This document shows positions 40,149 to 47,447 of a stretch of DNA of 64,000 nt, one piece after another. The notes under the pieces are model-generated. The model was not told the origin of the DNA, made no database searches, and worked only from the letters and a program-made list of their open reading frames with translations. Origin of the DNA: Hartmannibacter diazotrophicus (GTDB lineage: Bacteria > Pseudomonadota > Alphaproteobacteria > Rhizobiales > Pleomorphomonadaceae); assembly GCF_900231165.1 (NCBI RefSeq), contig NZ_LT960614.1, positions 310,001 through 374,000 on the forward strand, in the 5' to 3' direction. The position numbers and the translations under genes were made by a program. Numbering within the stretch: position 1 is the first letter of the stretch; the number at the start of each line of letters is the position of its first letter.

Positions 40149-41770
40149 GCGAAAACCCCGTGCAGGAACCAGCGCGGCCGCGCCTCCTCCTCATGGAAAA
40201 GCCCTTCCCGGAAGACCCAGAAGCGGCAGCCCCGGCTGTCCTCGACCCGGTAATAATCCCGCGTCGGCGCGCCTTCGCCGGTCAGCCACCATTCCGGGGC
40301 GATCCGCTCCGGCCCCTCGGCGCGGGCGATCTCGTGGAGGACGCGGCGCCAGCGGAATTTCAGCGGCGGGCCGTCCGGCACCTCGGCCAGCGCCTCGATC
40401 GGCTGCGGCGCGGCAAAGAGATGGATCGGGCGCACCGGGGGCGCGTCCTCGTCCGCGTCTTCCTCCGCATGGTCCCAGGACAGGCGTTGCGGCTCCCGCT
40501 GGGCGGCATGCACCGCCAGCGCGCGGGCGGCGCGCTCGGGAATATGGCTGTCGACGGGCGCAAGGCGCTGGACCCGAGCGACGCCGAAACGGGCGGCGAG
40601 CCGGTCGGTGAGCGTGGCGACGGCCTCGTCTTCGAGATCGTTGGCATCGAGACTGTGCTGGCGTGCCTCCACCCGGTCGGCGAAACGCACGGCGAGGCGG
40701 ACGAGATCGAAGCCGAAGCCGGGATCGAGCGGGTCGGCGAGGGCGCCGAGCCGCTCGTTGAAAAGCCGCATGACGAGGGCCGGGTCACGGGCGGGGCGGC
40801 CGGTCTCGACGCAAAGGCGGAAGACGGTGCCGTCGGTGCGAAAGAAGGTCGCCTCGAAATGGCGCCCGCCCTCGCCCCGCGCTTCAAGGAGATCGGCCAT
40901 GTCCCGGCAAAGACCGGCAAGGGCTGCGAAGGCGTCGTCGGTCCGCCCGACCGGCTCGGCGAAGCGTCGCTCGACGGTCAGATCCGGCAGGGCGCGGCGC
41001 GGCGTGATCGCCGTGTCTTCCTGTCCGAGGGTTCGAATGAGCCGGCTCACCGTCTCTGTGCCGAAACGGGCGGCAAGGGACGGGCGCGGCTGGCGGGCAA
41101 GGTCGCCGATGGTCTTGAGCCCGGCCCGGGTGAGGGTGGTGAGGGTGCCGGGTGCGAGGTCGAGCGCCTCGATGGGAACGCCGGCGACGGCCTCCGCCTC
41201 CTCGCCCGGCGGCACGATCACCTGCCGGCCGGAGCGGGCAAGGGCGCGCGCGGCATGCGGCGTTCCGGCAAGGCTGATCCTGGCCTCGAAGCCGGCGCCC
41301 TTGAGGCGCGTGGCAAGATCGCGGCAAAGCCCCGCCTCGCCGCCGAAGAGATGGGCGCAGCCGGTGATATCGAGGAACAGCATCTCCGGCGCCTCGATCT
41401 CGACGAGCGGTGTATAGCGGTCGCAGGCATCGGCGATGCGGGCAAGGCTGGCCGCATCGGCTGGCCTGTCCATGTCGGCGACGCAAAGCTCCGGGATCCG
41501 CGCCCGCGCGTCGGCCAGCGTGAGGCCGGGAATGAGGCCTTGCCGCCCGGCCTCGCGGTCGACGGCGGCAAGGCGCAGCGCGCTCTTGACCTTCTCGACG
41601 AAGACGACCGGGGCGGAGGGAACGGACATTGTCTGCATCGCGGTGTCAGCCTGCTCCCTCTCAGCCCGTTCGCGCGAACGGGATCGGCTCCGCCGCAGCC
41701 GGTCGGCGGACAGGAACGGGAACCACAGGGCGAGATAGCGGCGCGGCGGGGCGGAAGGATTGTCGGTCAC
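40145..41770 (-). CDS. imuB: Y-family polymerase-like mutasome protein ImuB
   Basis: ImuB is a catalytically inactive Y-family relative that tethers DnaE2 to the beta clamp. In the 541-residue product the stretch that in active DinB enzymes holds the SxDE catalytic pair reads EIEAPEMLFLD (residues 124-134), so the acidic pair is missing, as expected for ImuB. The helix-hairpin-helix region TLTRAGLKTIGDLARQPRPS and a long C-terminal extension ending RDYYRVEDSRGCRFWVFREG are typical. The start is taken as GTG (complement of 41768-41770), with GGAGTGG before it. It overlaps the 3' end of imuA by 110 bases. Confidence 0.92.
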   Translation of the reverse strand: MTDNPSAPPRRYLALWFPFLSADRLRRSRSRSRERAEREQADTAMQTMSVPSAPVVFVEKVKSALRLAAVDREAGRQGLIPGLTLADARARIPELCVADMDRPADAASLARIADACDRYTPLVEIEAPEMLFLDITGCAHLFGGEAGLCRDLATRLKGAGFEARISLAGTPHAARALARSGRQVIVPPGEEAEAVAGVPIEALDLAPGTLTTLTRAGLKTIGDLARQPRPSLAARFGTETVSRLIRTLGQEDTAITPRRALPDLTVERRFAEPVGRTDDAFAALAGLCRDMADLLEARGEGGRHFEATFFRTDGTVFRLCVETGRPARDPALVMRLFNERLGALADPLDPGFGFDLVRLAVRFADRVEARQHSLDANDLEDEAVATLTDRLAARFGVARVQRLAPVDSHIPERAARALAVHAAQREPQRLSWDHAEEDADEDAPPVRPIHLFAAPQPIEALAEVPDGPPLKFRWRRVLHEIARAEGPERIAPEWWLTGEGAPTRDYYRVEDSRGCRFWVFREGLFHEEEARPRWFLHGVFA

Positions 41771-42500
41771 GGTTCCACTCCACGCGCCATGTCCGGCCGG
41801 CAACACCGGCGCGCTGGCGCAGCAAGGTGATTTCGAAGGCGGGCAACCCCGGCGCGTTGGCGGGCGCCGGGCGTGAGGGCAGGGCGGCGACCTGCCAGCG
41901 GGTCTCGGCCGCGCTGGGCGCCGGCGTGCCGCCGGGACGCAATAAAAGAGCGGGAACCGCCGAGCTCTGGGCCGCGAGCGCCATCCGGCGCGTGGCGGTG
42001 AGGTCGAGTGCCTTCGGCTCGCCCCAGAGCTCGATGACGACGCCGGCAAGGGCGGTGCAGCGCAGCGCCTCGATCCCCGCCCGCAGCGCGGCGAGCGGGT
42101 CGCGCAGCGTGACGAGAATGAGCCGGGCGGGGTCGAGTCCGAGGGCGGCAAGGCCCGGCGCGTAGAGATCGCCGGCCTCGAGGGCGCCGAATTCCTGGCG
42201 GATCCAGACGATCTCGCGAATGTCTCTCGGCGAAGCGGTCAGACGGGCGGCAAGCGCCGCGGCAAAGCCGAAGGCGGCGCCTGTGTCGCCGCTGCCGGCC
42301 GCGAAAATCTCGTGCAGTCCGTCCCGCCTCAGGCCGCCGCCCAGCACCTGGTCGATCCGGGCAAGGCCAAGGGAGAGCGCGGGCCTCCCGCCCTCTCGCC
42401 CGGTCCTCGCATGACACGAATCGGGGGAAGGCTGAAAGGCGGGCGGCGCCTGCTCCAGAGCGGCAATGCGCCGCCGCAGATGACTGATCGTATCCTGCAT
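41661..42500 (-). CDS. imuA: SOS mutagenesis protein ImuA
   Basis: ImuA is a RecA/SulA-like accessory protein of the ImuABC mutasome. The 279-residue sequence has the family features LGLARIDQVLGGGLRRDGLH, EIFAAGSGDTGAAFGFAAAL and the C-terminal GRTWRVEWNRDRQSF. A canonical P-loop (GxxxxGKT) is not evident at the first glycine-rich segment. A LexA box lies 23 bases upstream of its start codon. Its last 110 bases are read in another frame as the beginning of imuB. Confidence 0.92.
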   Translation of the reverse strand: MQDTISHLRRRIAALEQAPPAFQPSPDSCHARTGREGGRPALSLGLARIDQVLGGGLRRDGLHEIFAAGSGDTGAAFGFAAALAARLTASPRDIREIVWIRQEFGALEAGDLYAPGLAALGLDPARLILVTLRDPLAALRAGIEALRCTALAGVVIELWGEPKALDLTATRRMALAAQSSAVPALLLRPGGTPAPSAAETRWQVAALPSRPAPANAPGLPAFEITLLRQRAGVAGRTWRVEWNRDRQSFRPAAPLSRPVVPVPVRRPAAAEPIPFARTG

Positions 42501-42522
42501 CGGGTGAACCGGGATCTCATAT

Positions 42523-42537
42523 GTTCCTATTTTGTTC
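42523..42537 (-). promoter_or_regulatory. LexA (SOS) box of the imuA-imuB-dnaE2 operon
   Basis: GTTC-CTATTTT-GTTC on the plus strand is the exact alphaproteobacterial LexA direct repeat GTTC-N7-GTTC. It is placed to cover the promoter of imuA, so the cassette should be DNA-damage inducible. Confidence 0.88.
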
Positions 42538-42845
42538 TATTACGGACTCAAGCCCGGCCAAGAGTCAACGAGGATATGAGCGAGCGGGAAGAACGAAGGA
42601 GACAATGGACATAGGGCGATGGAAATGACGCTGGTGGGGGAATGGGTTGGACCCCACCTGTCCGTGACGGGGGATTTTCCCTTCATTCGAATCCGGCTAT
42701 GTTTTGCTCCAAGCCTCGTCCGGGCTTCCCTCCCTCCAACCGGGAAAGCATTGTTTCGTGCAGGGCAAAGAGACGTCTGACCACCTGTTCGGACACTGCG
42801 CATAAGGAGGGATTGCAGGCATCGTCCGCACGAGGAGGGTCTTCG
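42538..42845. other. Intergenic region between imuA and the DnaB-like ATPase gene
   Basis: 308 bases separating divergent genes, with the imuA LexA box on its left edge and the strong CGAGGAGGG ribosome site of the next gene on its right. No tRNA, repeat, second LexA box or convincing open frame is seen. Confidence 0.6.
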
Positions 42846-43562
42846 ATGAGGCTGTCATCGCCCGTCTATCGTCTCAAGCGGCAAGCAAGGCTGCTGTCGC
42901 GCCAGGAGAAAATTCCACTTCATGCCGCGCTCGACCGGATCGCACAGCGTGAGGGTTTTGCCGCATGGTCGCTGCTGGCGGCCAGGTTAACGGCCGAAGG
43001 CTCTCCGGCCGCCCGGATGTTCGCCCGGCTCGATCCCGGAGATCTCGTACTCGTCGGGGCTCGCCCCGGTCACGGCAAGACCTTGATGAGTCTTGAACTT
43101 GCCATCGAGGCGGTGAAGGCCGGCAACACAAGCCATTTCTTTACCCTCGAATACACCGAGCAGGATGTGAGGGAGCGTTTGAAGGCTGTCGGCGTGACGT
43201 GGAGTGCGTTCGCAGGACGCTTTGACGTCGATACGTCCGATGGCATCAACGCTGCTTATATCATGCAACGACTGGAAGGCGTGCCGCCCGGTGCGCTGGC
43301 GGTTGTCGACTATCTTCAGGCGCTCGACCAGAAGCGGGACAATCCGGACCTTGAGTCCCAGATCCGGGCGCTGAAGGTCTTTGCGCGGGAGCGAGGACAC
43401 ATCCTTGTCTTCGTCTCCCAGATCGATCGCGCCTACGAGAGCGCGGACCGGCCGGTCCCCGGCCTCGGCGACGTCAGGCTGCCGAACCCGCTAGACCTAA
43501 GTCTCTTCAGCAAGTCCTGCTTCCTGAGCCGCGGCGAAGTCCGTTTTGAGGCAGCAGGCTGA
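42846..43562 (+). CDS. DnaB-helicase-like RecA-fold ATPase
   Basis: A 238-residue protein with a short N-terminal helical part (about residues 1-55) and one RecA-fold ATPase domain resembling the C-terminal domain of replicative helicase DnaB. Walker A is GARPGHGKT (71-79), Walker B LAVVDYLQAL (151-160) and the sensor-like stretch LVFVSQIDRAY is present. It lacks the DnaB N-terminal collar domain, so it is unlikely to be the replicative helicase. Stand-alone forms like this occur in Rhizobiales with unknown function. It is divergent from the SOS mutasome operon but has no LexA box of its own. Confidence 0.8.
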   Translation: MRLSSPVYRLKRQARLLSRQEKIPLHAALDRIAQREGFAAWSLLAARLTAEGSPAARMFARLDPGDLVLVGARPGHGKTLMSLELAIEAVKAGNTSHFFTLEYTEQDVRERLKAVGVTWSAFAGRFDVDTSDGINAAYIMQRLEGVPPGALAVVDYLQALDQKRDNPDLESQIRALKVFARERGHILVFVSQIDRAYESADRPVPGLGDVRLPNPLDLSLFSKSCFLSRGEVRFEAAG

Positions 43563-43582
43563 GAGCCTTGTTCACACAATCG

Positions 43583-43620
43583 TCAGGGCCGGCACGACCT
43601 TTCCGTCGCGCCGGCCCTGA
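43583..43620. terminator. Bidirectional hairpin between the DnaB-like gene and ohr
   Basis: TCAGGGCCGGC and GCCGGCCCTGA form a perfect 11-base stem around a 16-base loop, between two convergent genes. A U-run is missing on the plus strand. Confidence 0.65.
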
Positions 43621-43658
43621 AAACGAATCTCGCTGAGAGGCTGCATGAACCGGCGGTG

Positions 43659-44081
43659 TCAGACCGCCTTGACGTTCACCTCGATGTTGCCGCGGGTGGC
43701 GTTGGAATAGGGGCAGACCTGATGGGCCTTCTCGACCAGTTCCTGCGCGGTGCCAAGGTCGAGGCCGGGGATATGCGCTTCAAGGTCGGCGCCGATGGTG
43801 AAGCCTTCGCCCTGGTCCGGCTTGCCGAAGCTGACGGCGGCAGTGATCGTCGTGTCTTCCGGAACCTTCACCTTGGCCTTGCCGGCGACAAGTTTCAGCG
43901 CGCCGAGGAAGCAGGCGGAATAGCCGGCGGCGAAAAGCTGCTCGGGGTTGGTGCCGGTGGCGCCGTCGCCGCCCATTTCCTTCGGCACGGTCAGCGTGAC
44001 ATCGAGGACGCCATCCTCGGACTTGGCCTTGCCCGAACGGCCGCCGGTTGCGGTTGCCTTGGTGGTGTAGATCTTCTGCAT
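43659..44081 (-). CDS. ohr: Organic hydroperoxide resistance protein Ohr
   Basis: Ohr is a thiol peroxidase of the Ohr/OsmC family that reduces organic hydroperoxides using lipoylated partners. The 140-residue protein has the two redox cysteines Cys57 ([10 protein letters not shown]) and Cys123 ([13 protein letters not shown]), with [14 protein letters not shown] as the family signature. The start is ATG at 44081 (complement); the open frame upstream extends into the divergent promoter. Its neighbour is the MarR-type regulator OhrR, read divergently. Confidence 0.95.
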   Translation of the reverse strand: MQKIYTTKATATGGRSGKAKSEDGVLDVTLTVPKEMGGDGATGTNPEQLFAAGYSACFLGALKLVAGKAKVKVPEDTTITAAVSFGKPDQGEGFTIGADLEAHIPGLDLGTAQELVEKAHQVCPYSNATRGNIEVNVKAV

Positions 44082-44157
44082 GTCCTGTCTCCTTGGGGTC
44101 TGGGCCACACCGTCCGCCGATCCTTGATCGCATCCGGTTCGTGGCGACGAGAAATAC

Positions 44158-44184
44158 ATAGTGTAAAATTTAATGGCACACAAT
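44158..44184. promoter_or_regulatory. Candidate OhrR operator in the ohr/ohrR intergenic region
   Basis: ATAGTGT-N13-ACACAAT is an inverted repeat (6 of 7 positions) in the only AT-rich part of the 225-base divergent gap, where both promoters should lie. Assigning it to OhrR is inference from position. Confidence 0.4.
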
Positions 44185-44306
44185 ATATAAGATTGGACAA
44201 CGGCCCCGGATCACGCCAATGTGAGTTTGCGGATAAACGCAGGATCCGGCAGGCAGGTTCCATCCGGCGGATGCAAGACGCATCGGCAAACGACGGTACG
44301 AAGGTT

Positions 44307-44810
44307 ATGACCAGCAAAAAAGAAACCGCCGGCAGTGCGGCGAAGGAGAAGCGGGCCGCGCCCCTCAGCCTCGACATGCAGCTCTGTTTTGCGGCCTATT
44401 CCGCATCCCATGCCTTCACGCGGCTCTACCGCTCGCTGCTGACGGATCTCGGCCTCACCTATCCGCAGTATCTGGTCATGCTGGTGCTGTGGGAGAAGGA
44501 CGGGGTCCCGCTGAAGGCGATCGGCGAGCGGGTGCATCTCGATTCGGGCACGCTCACCCCGCTCCTGAAGCGTCTGGAGACGCAAGGGCTGCTGACGCGC
44601 CGACGCAGCGCGGAGGACGAGCGGCAGGTGCTGATCGCCCTGACGGACGAAGGCCGGGCCCTGAGGGCAAAGGCCGAAGCCATTCCGAAGCAGATCTTCA
44701 AGGCGATTAATCGCCCGCTCGACGAAGTCATCGAGATGCGTCAGGCGCTCGCCGTGCTGGAAAAGAATCTCGCCAAGGCGGCGAGCGACATGGAGGGCGA
44801 GGGCGGCTGA
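44307..44810 (+). CDS. ohrR: MarR-family peroxide sensor OhrR
   Basis: OhrR represses ohr until its conserved cysteine is oxidised by organic peroxide. The 167-residue protein has the sensing Cys27 in [18 protein letters not shown], a winged helix-turn-helix ([20 protein letters not shown]) and the wing [23 protein letters not shown] 44307 gives the usual short lead; ATG 44271 in the same frame would add 12 residues. It is divergent from ohr, as is usual. Confidence 0.92.
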   Translation: MTSKKETAGSAAKEKRAAPLSLDMQLCFAAYSASHAFTRLYRSLLTDLGLTYPQYLVMLVLWEKDGVPLKAIGERVHLDSGTLTPLLKRLETQGLLTRRRSAEDERQVLIALTDEGRALRAKAEAIPKQIFKAINRPLDEVIEMRQALAVLEKNLAKAASDMEGEGG

Positions 44811-44817
44811 CCGGACC

Positions 44818-45489
44818 TTACGCCGTCAGCCGGAAGACGTGGGTGCGCTTGACCTCCGAATCCTCCAGCGCCCGCGTCACCGCCACCTCGTAGGTCGCAA
44901 GCGGCTCGATGCCCCCCTTGGGCAGGTAGCTGCGTCCGGGATCGCCGAAGAGCACGGTCGCCCCTTTCGCCTGTGCCTCTTTCAGGAAGGCGAAGACCTT
45001 CTCGGCCATCGGCTTTTCATAAAAGACGTCGCCGGCAAGCACGACGTCATAGTCGGCAAGCTCCGGCCAGAAGGCCGGGTCGGTGACGTCCCGCGCCTCG
45101 AAGCCGACCGCGGCATTGTTCGCCTCGGCATTGAGGCTGATGGCGGAAAAGGCAAAGCGGTCGATATCGCTGGCGACGGCGCTCGCCGCGCCGGCTTTCA
45201 TGGCCGCGATGGCGACGAGCCCGGAGCCCGCGGCAAAATCGAGCACGCGTTTGTCCGCGACGATGGCCGGGTTGTCGAGCACGTAGCGGGCGAGCGCCTG
45301 CCCCCCGGCCCAGGCAAAGGCCCAGAAGGGGGGCGGCAGGCCCAACTCGTCGAGCTCTTCCTCGGTCTTCGTCCAAAGATCCATCGCCTCGTCGGCAAGA
45401 TGGAGCGTGATCTCCGGGACATGGGGCGGCGGTTGCAGCCGGGTATTTTTCTGGATGAAGGAACGCGGATCGAGCGATGCACGCGGCAA
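44818..45489 (-). CDS. ETF-beta lysine methyltransferase orthologue (class I SAM methyltransferase)
   Basis: A 223-residue methyltransferase that follows the pattern of mammalian ETFBKMT closely: PFWAFAWAGGQALARYVLDN, the SAM loop VLDFAAGSGLVAIAAM, the acidic SDID motif, and the family-16 post-II motif GDVFYEKP followed by LFGDPGRSYLPKGG. ETFBKMT methylates lysines of the ETF-beta recognition loop, and alphaproteobacterial relatives act on ETF-beta and ribosomal L7/L12. The same activity here is inferred from sequence; automatic annotation would call it nicotinamide N-methyltransferase-like. It is convergent with ohrR. Confidence 0.82.
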   Translation of the reverse strand: MPRASLDPRSFIQKNTRLQPPPHVPEITLHLADEAMDLWTKTEEELDELGLPPPFWAFAWAGGQALARYVLDNPAIVADKRVLDFAAGSGLVAIAAMKAGAASAVASDIDRFAFSAISLNAEANNAAVGFEARDVTDPAFWPELADYDVVLAGDVFYEKPMAEKVFAFLKEAQAKGATVLFGDPGRSYLPKGGIEPLATYEVAVTRALEDSEVKRTHVFRLTA

Positions 45490-45582
45490 GATGGGCCCTC
45501 TTGAGGCAAAAGAATTGCCATGACAGAGCGCCGGATCTCAACGGAACGCAAGCGGAATCTGGGAGCGCTGGGCGGCCCCCCC

Positions 45583-45996
45583 TCAGAGCCCGCCCATCCG
45601 GCACACGATGGCCCATTCCTCCTCCGTCACCGGTTGCACCGAAAGGCGCATGGAGGTGACGAGGCTCATCTTGGCAAGGCTCGGCGTTGCCTTGACGGTG
45701 CTGAGCGAGACAGGCTTCGGCACATCCTTCACCGCACGGATGTCGACGCATTCCCAGCGCGGATCGTCCGTGGTCGAATCCGGGTGGGCCAGCGCGCAGA
45801 CCTCGACGATGCCGACGATCTCCAGCCCCTCATTGGAGTGGTAGAAGAAGCCCTGGTCGCCGATCTTCATCGTCCGCATGTTGTTGCGGGCCTGGTAGTT
45901 GCGCACGCCGTCCCATTCCTGGCCGGCCGCGCCCTTCGCCTTCTGCATCTCCCAGGACCACTTGTGCGGTTCGGACTTGAAAAGCCAGTAGGCCAT
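45583..45996 (-). CDS. EVE domain-containing protein
   Basis: A 137-residue single EVE (PUA-like) domain protein, a fold that recognises modified bases in nucleic acids. The sequence starts with the hallmark MAYWLFKSEPHKWSWEMQ and contains DGVRNYQARNNMRTMKIGDQ and GFFYHSNEG. The function of these stand-alone proteins is unsettled; base-modification sensing is an inference. The start is the ATG at 45996 (complement), 13 bases after the upstream yciI-like stop, so the two form one transcript. Confidence 0.9.
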   Translation of the reverse strand: MAYWLFKSEPHKWSWEMQKAKGAAGQEWDGVRNYQARNNMRTMKIGDQGFFYHSNEGLEIVGIVEVCALAHPDSTTDDPRWECVDIRAVKDVPKPVSLSTVKATPSLAKMSLVTSMRLSVQPVTEEEWAIVCRMGGL

Positions 45997-46009
45997 GCCG
46001 TCCCCTCTG

Positions 46010-46297
46010 TCAGAGCTCGGCGCCGACCGTCCGCCGCCACGGACGGACATCGACGGACTGGAAGAGCCCGGCCTTGGCATAGGGATCCTCGGCAATCAGC
46101 GCATCGAGCGCGGCGCGGTCCGCAGCATCGATGATCAGCATCGAGCCGGTGGGCGACGTGCCGTCTTCGGACATGTAGGGGCCACCGACCTTCACCACGT
46201 CCTTGTTGGCATCAAGGAACTCCAGATGCGCGGGGCGATTGTCCATGCGCACCTGAAGAGCGCCGGGTTTATCGATGCAGCTGACAACAAAGAGCAT
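46010..46297 (-). CDS. YciI-like protein
   Basis: A 95-residue YciI/YCII-family protein with a ferredoxin-like alpha/beta fold. Family marks are LFVVSCIDKPGALQVRMDNR, with the conserved RPAHLEFL, and IAEDPYAKAGLFQSVDVRPW, with the Asp-Pro-Tyr active-site-like loop. No enzyme activity is firmly known. It precedes the EVE-domain gene, a pair often found next to gpsA-tsaD in Rhizobiales. Here a YCII/TetR unit lies between them and gpsA. Confidence 0.9.
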   Translation of the reverse strand: MLFVVSCIDKPGALQVRMDNRPAHLEFLDANKDVVKVGGPYMSEDGTSPTGSMLIIDAADRAALDALIAEDPYAKAGLFQSVDVRPWRRTVGAEL

Positions 46298-46427
46298 GAT
46301 TGGCCTTGCCTGTTGTTGGTAGAAAAGGGGACTGTTCAATAACGCAAATTTGCCGCCGATGCTGCAAAGTTTGCAGGGCTTTTTTGCCGAGTGCGGCAAC
46401 GCGGCGGCGACGCCGGGTATTGGTCCG

Positions 46428-46721
46428 TCATGCCGCGAGGAATGCAAGTCGCGGATCGGTTTTGGCCGGAGCAATTTCGAGGATTTCTGCGCTGACCACA
46501 TTCCCGGCCACGAACGGGTCGAGGGCAACACGGGCGTGCAGTTCTTCCAGGGTGGCGTTGTGAGCAACGACGCTGCCGCCAAGCCCGGGCTTCAGACTGC
46601 CCGTCAGCAGGAAAACGCCATCGTCAAATCCCTGCTTTATCCAGGCATTATGCCCTTCCATCAGGTTTGGTGCGTCGGCTTTGTTGGCGGAAAAGCGAAG
46701 CAGGATCAAAAACATCTTCAA
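46428..46721 (-). CDS. Second YCII-related protein
   Basis: A 97-residue YCII-related protein (KMFLILLRFSANKADAPNLM at the start; ALDPFVAGNVVSAEILEIAP with the DPF version of the conserved loop). It is different enough from the copy at 46010-46297 to be an independent acquisition rather than a recent duplicate. It lies 12 bases after the TetR-family gene in the same direction, so it is probably the target of that regulator. Function unknown. Confidence 0.85.
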   Translation of the reverse strand: MKMFLILLRFSANKADAPNLMEGHNAWIKQGFDDGVFLLTGSLKPGLGGSVVAHNATLEELHARVALDPFVAGNVVSAEILEIAPAKTDPRLAFLAA

Positions 46722-46733
46722 ATCTCCAGGTCT

Positions 46734-47318
46734 CTAGCTGCAAGAGGTGGCATCGGGTATTTGCGTGTTGAGCCAGAAAATCATGGCGTCGACTTCCCGG
46801 CGGACGAAGTCCGCATCGCGGAATGTGTTGGCCAGGGTGGCAACGCCCTGGCTGCGCATCAGAAGATGCATTGCCAGATCGTGCGAGGCAGAGCCGCAGC
46901 CAAGCTGCGCAAATTGCTTCTCTAACCAGCCCGCAAAAAGCTGGAAGAGACGCGCGGCCTCGCCTTGAAGGGCATGGTCGAGTTTGGCGAGTTCCGTGCA
47001 AAGCGTGCCGACCGGGCAGCCGAATGCCATGATTTTTGTCTGATTGACGATCAGGATGTTGATGAAGTTTTCGATGCGCAGACGCGGATTTGTCTCCTGC
47101 TCGTCCCAGCGGGACAGCAGCTGCCGCCGTTCGGCAATGCGGCACTCGATGACCTCGCTTAAGATCTCATCCTTGGTTTTGAAATGATAATAGAAATTGC
47201 CGCGTGATAGCGCGACCGCCTGGGCGATGTCCGCAAAGGAGGTGGTCTCAAATCCACGCTCGTAAAATAACCTGTCGGCGGCCTCGACGATCCGGCGCCG
47301 CGTGTCATCCGCTTTCAT
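46734..47318 (-). CDS. TetR-family transcriptional regulator
   Basis: A 194-residue TetR/AcrR-type repressor with the N-terminal helix-turn-helix (TTSFADIAQAVALSRGNFYY followed by HFKTKDEIL) and a helical ligand domain. FGCPVGTLCTELAKLDHALQ is typical of the TetR subgroup that controls reductases and YCII-like genes. It heads an operon with the second YCII gene. Two tandem 16-base palindromes lie 25-60 bases upstream of its start, so autoregulation is very likely. Inducer unknown; Cys residues in the ligand domain leave redox or electrophile sensing open. Confidence 0.9.
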   Translation of the reverse strand: MKADDTRRRIVEAADRLFYERGFETTSFADIAQAVALSRGNFYYHFKTKDEILSEVIECRIAERRQLLSRWDEQETNPRLRIENFINILIVNQTKIMAFGCPVGTLCTELAKLDHALQGEAARLFQLFAGWLEKQFAQLGCGSASHDLAMHLLMRSQGVATLANTFRDADFVRREVDAMIFWLNTQIPDATSCS

Positions 47319-47342
47319 GAGCAGGCCCGCATGTTTGGCGTT

Positions 47343-47378
47343 TAGGGCAGTTGTCCTATTTCTAGGTCAAATGTCCTA
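47343..47378 (-). promoter_or_regulatory. Tandem TetR operator
   Basis: Two near-perfect palindromes of the form TAGGNCA-N2-TGTCCTA, namely TAGGGCAGTTGTCCTA (47343-47358) and TAGGTCAAATGTCCTA (47363-47378), exactly 20 bases apart centre to centre (two helical turns). They sit directly upstream of the TetR gene, in the 129-base gap after gpsA. Confidence 0.8.
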
Positions 47379-47447
47379 AATCATCAAGGGGTACTTTGTT
47401 GGCAGGGTTTCGGCGACGAAATTTGGACCGACGCGGAAGCTGGAGCC

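Noticed and set aside
37341-40253. A 970-residue open frame on the plus strand opposite dnaE2
   Set aside because: Composition is shadow-like (Arg/Gly/His-rich, no motif) and it is fully antisense to the well-supported dnaE2.
42846-43562. Replicative helicase DnaB
   Set aside because: The N-terminal collar domain is absent and the protein is half the usual length.
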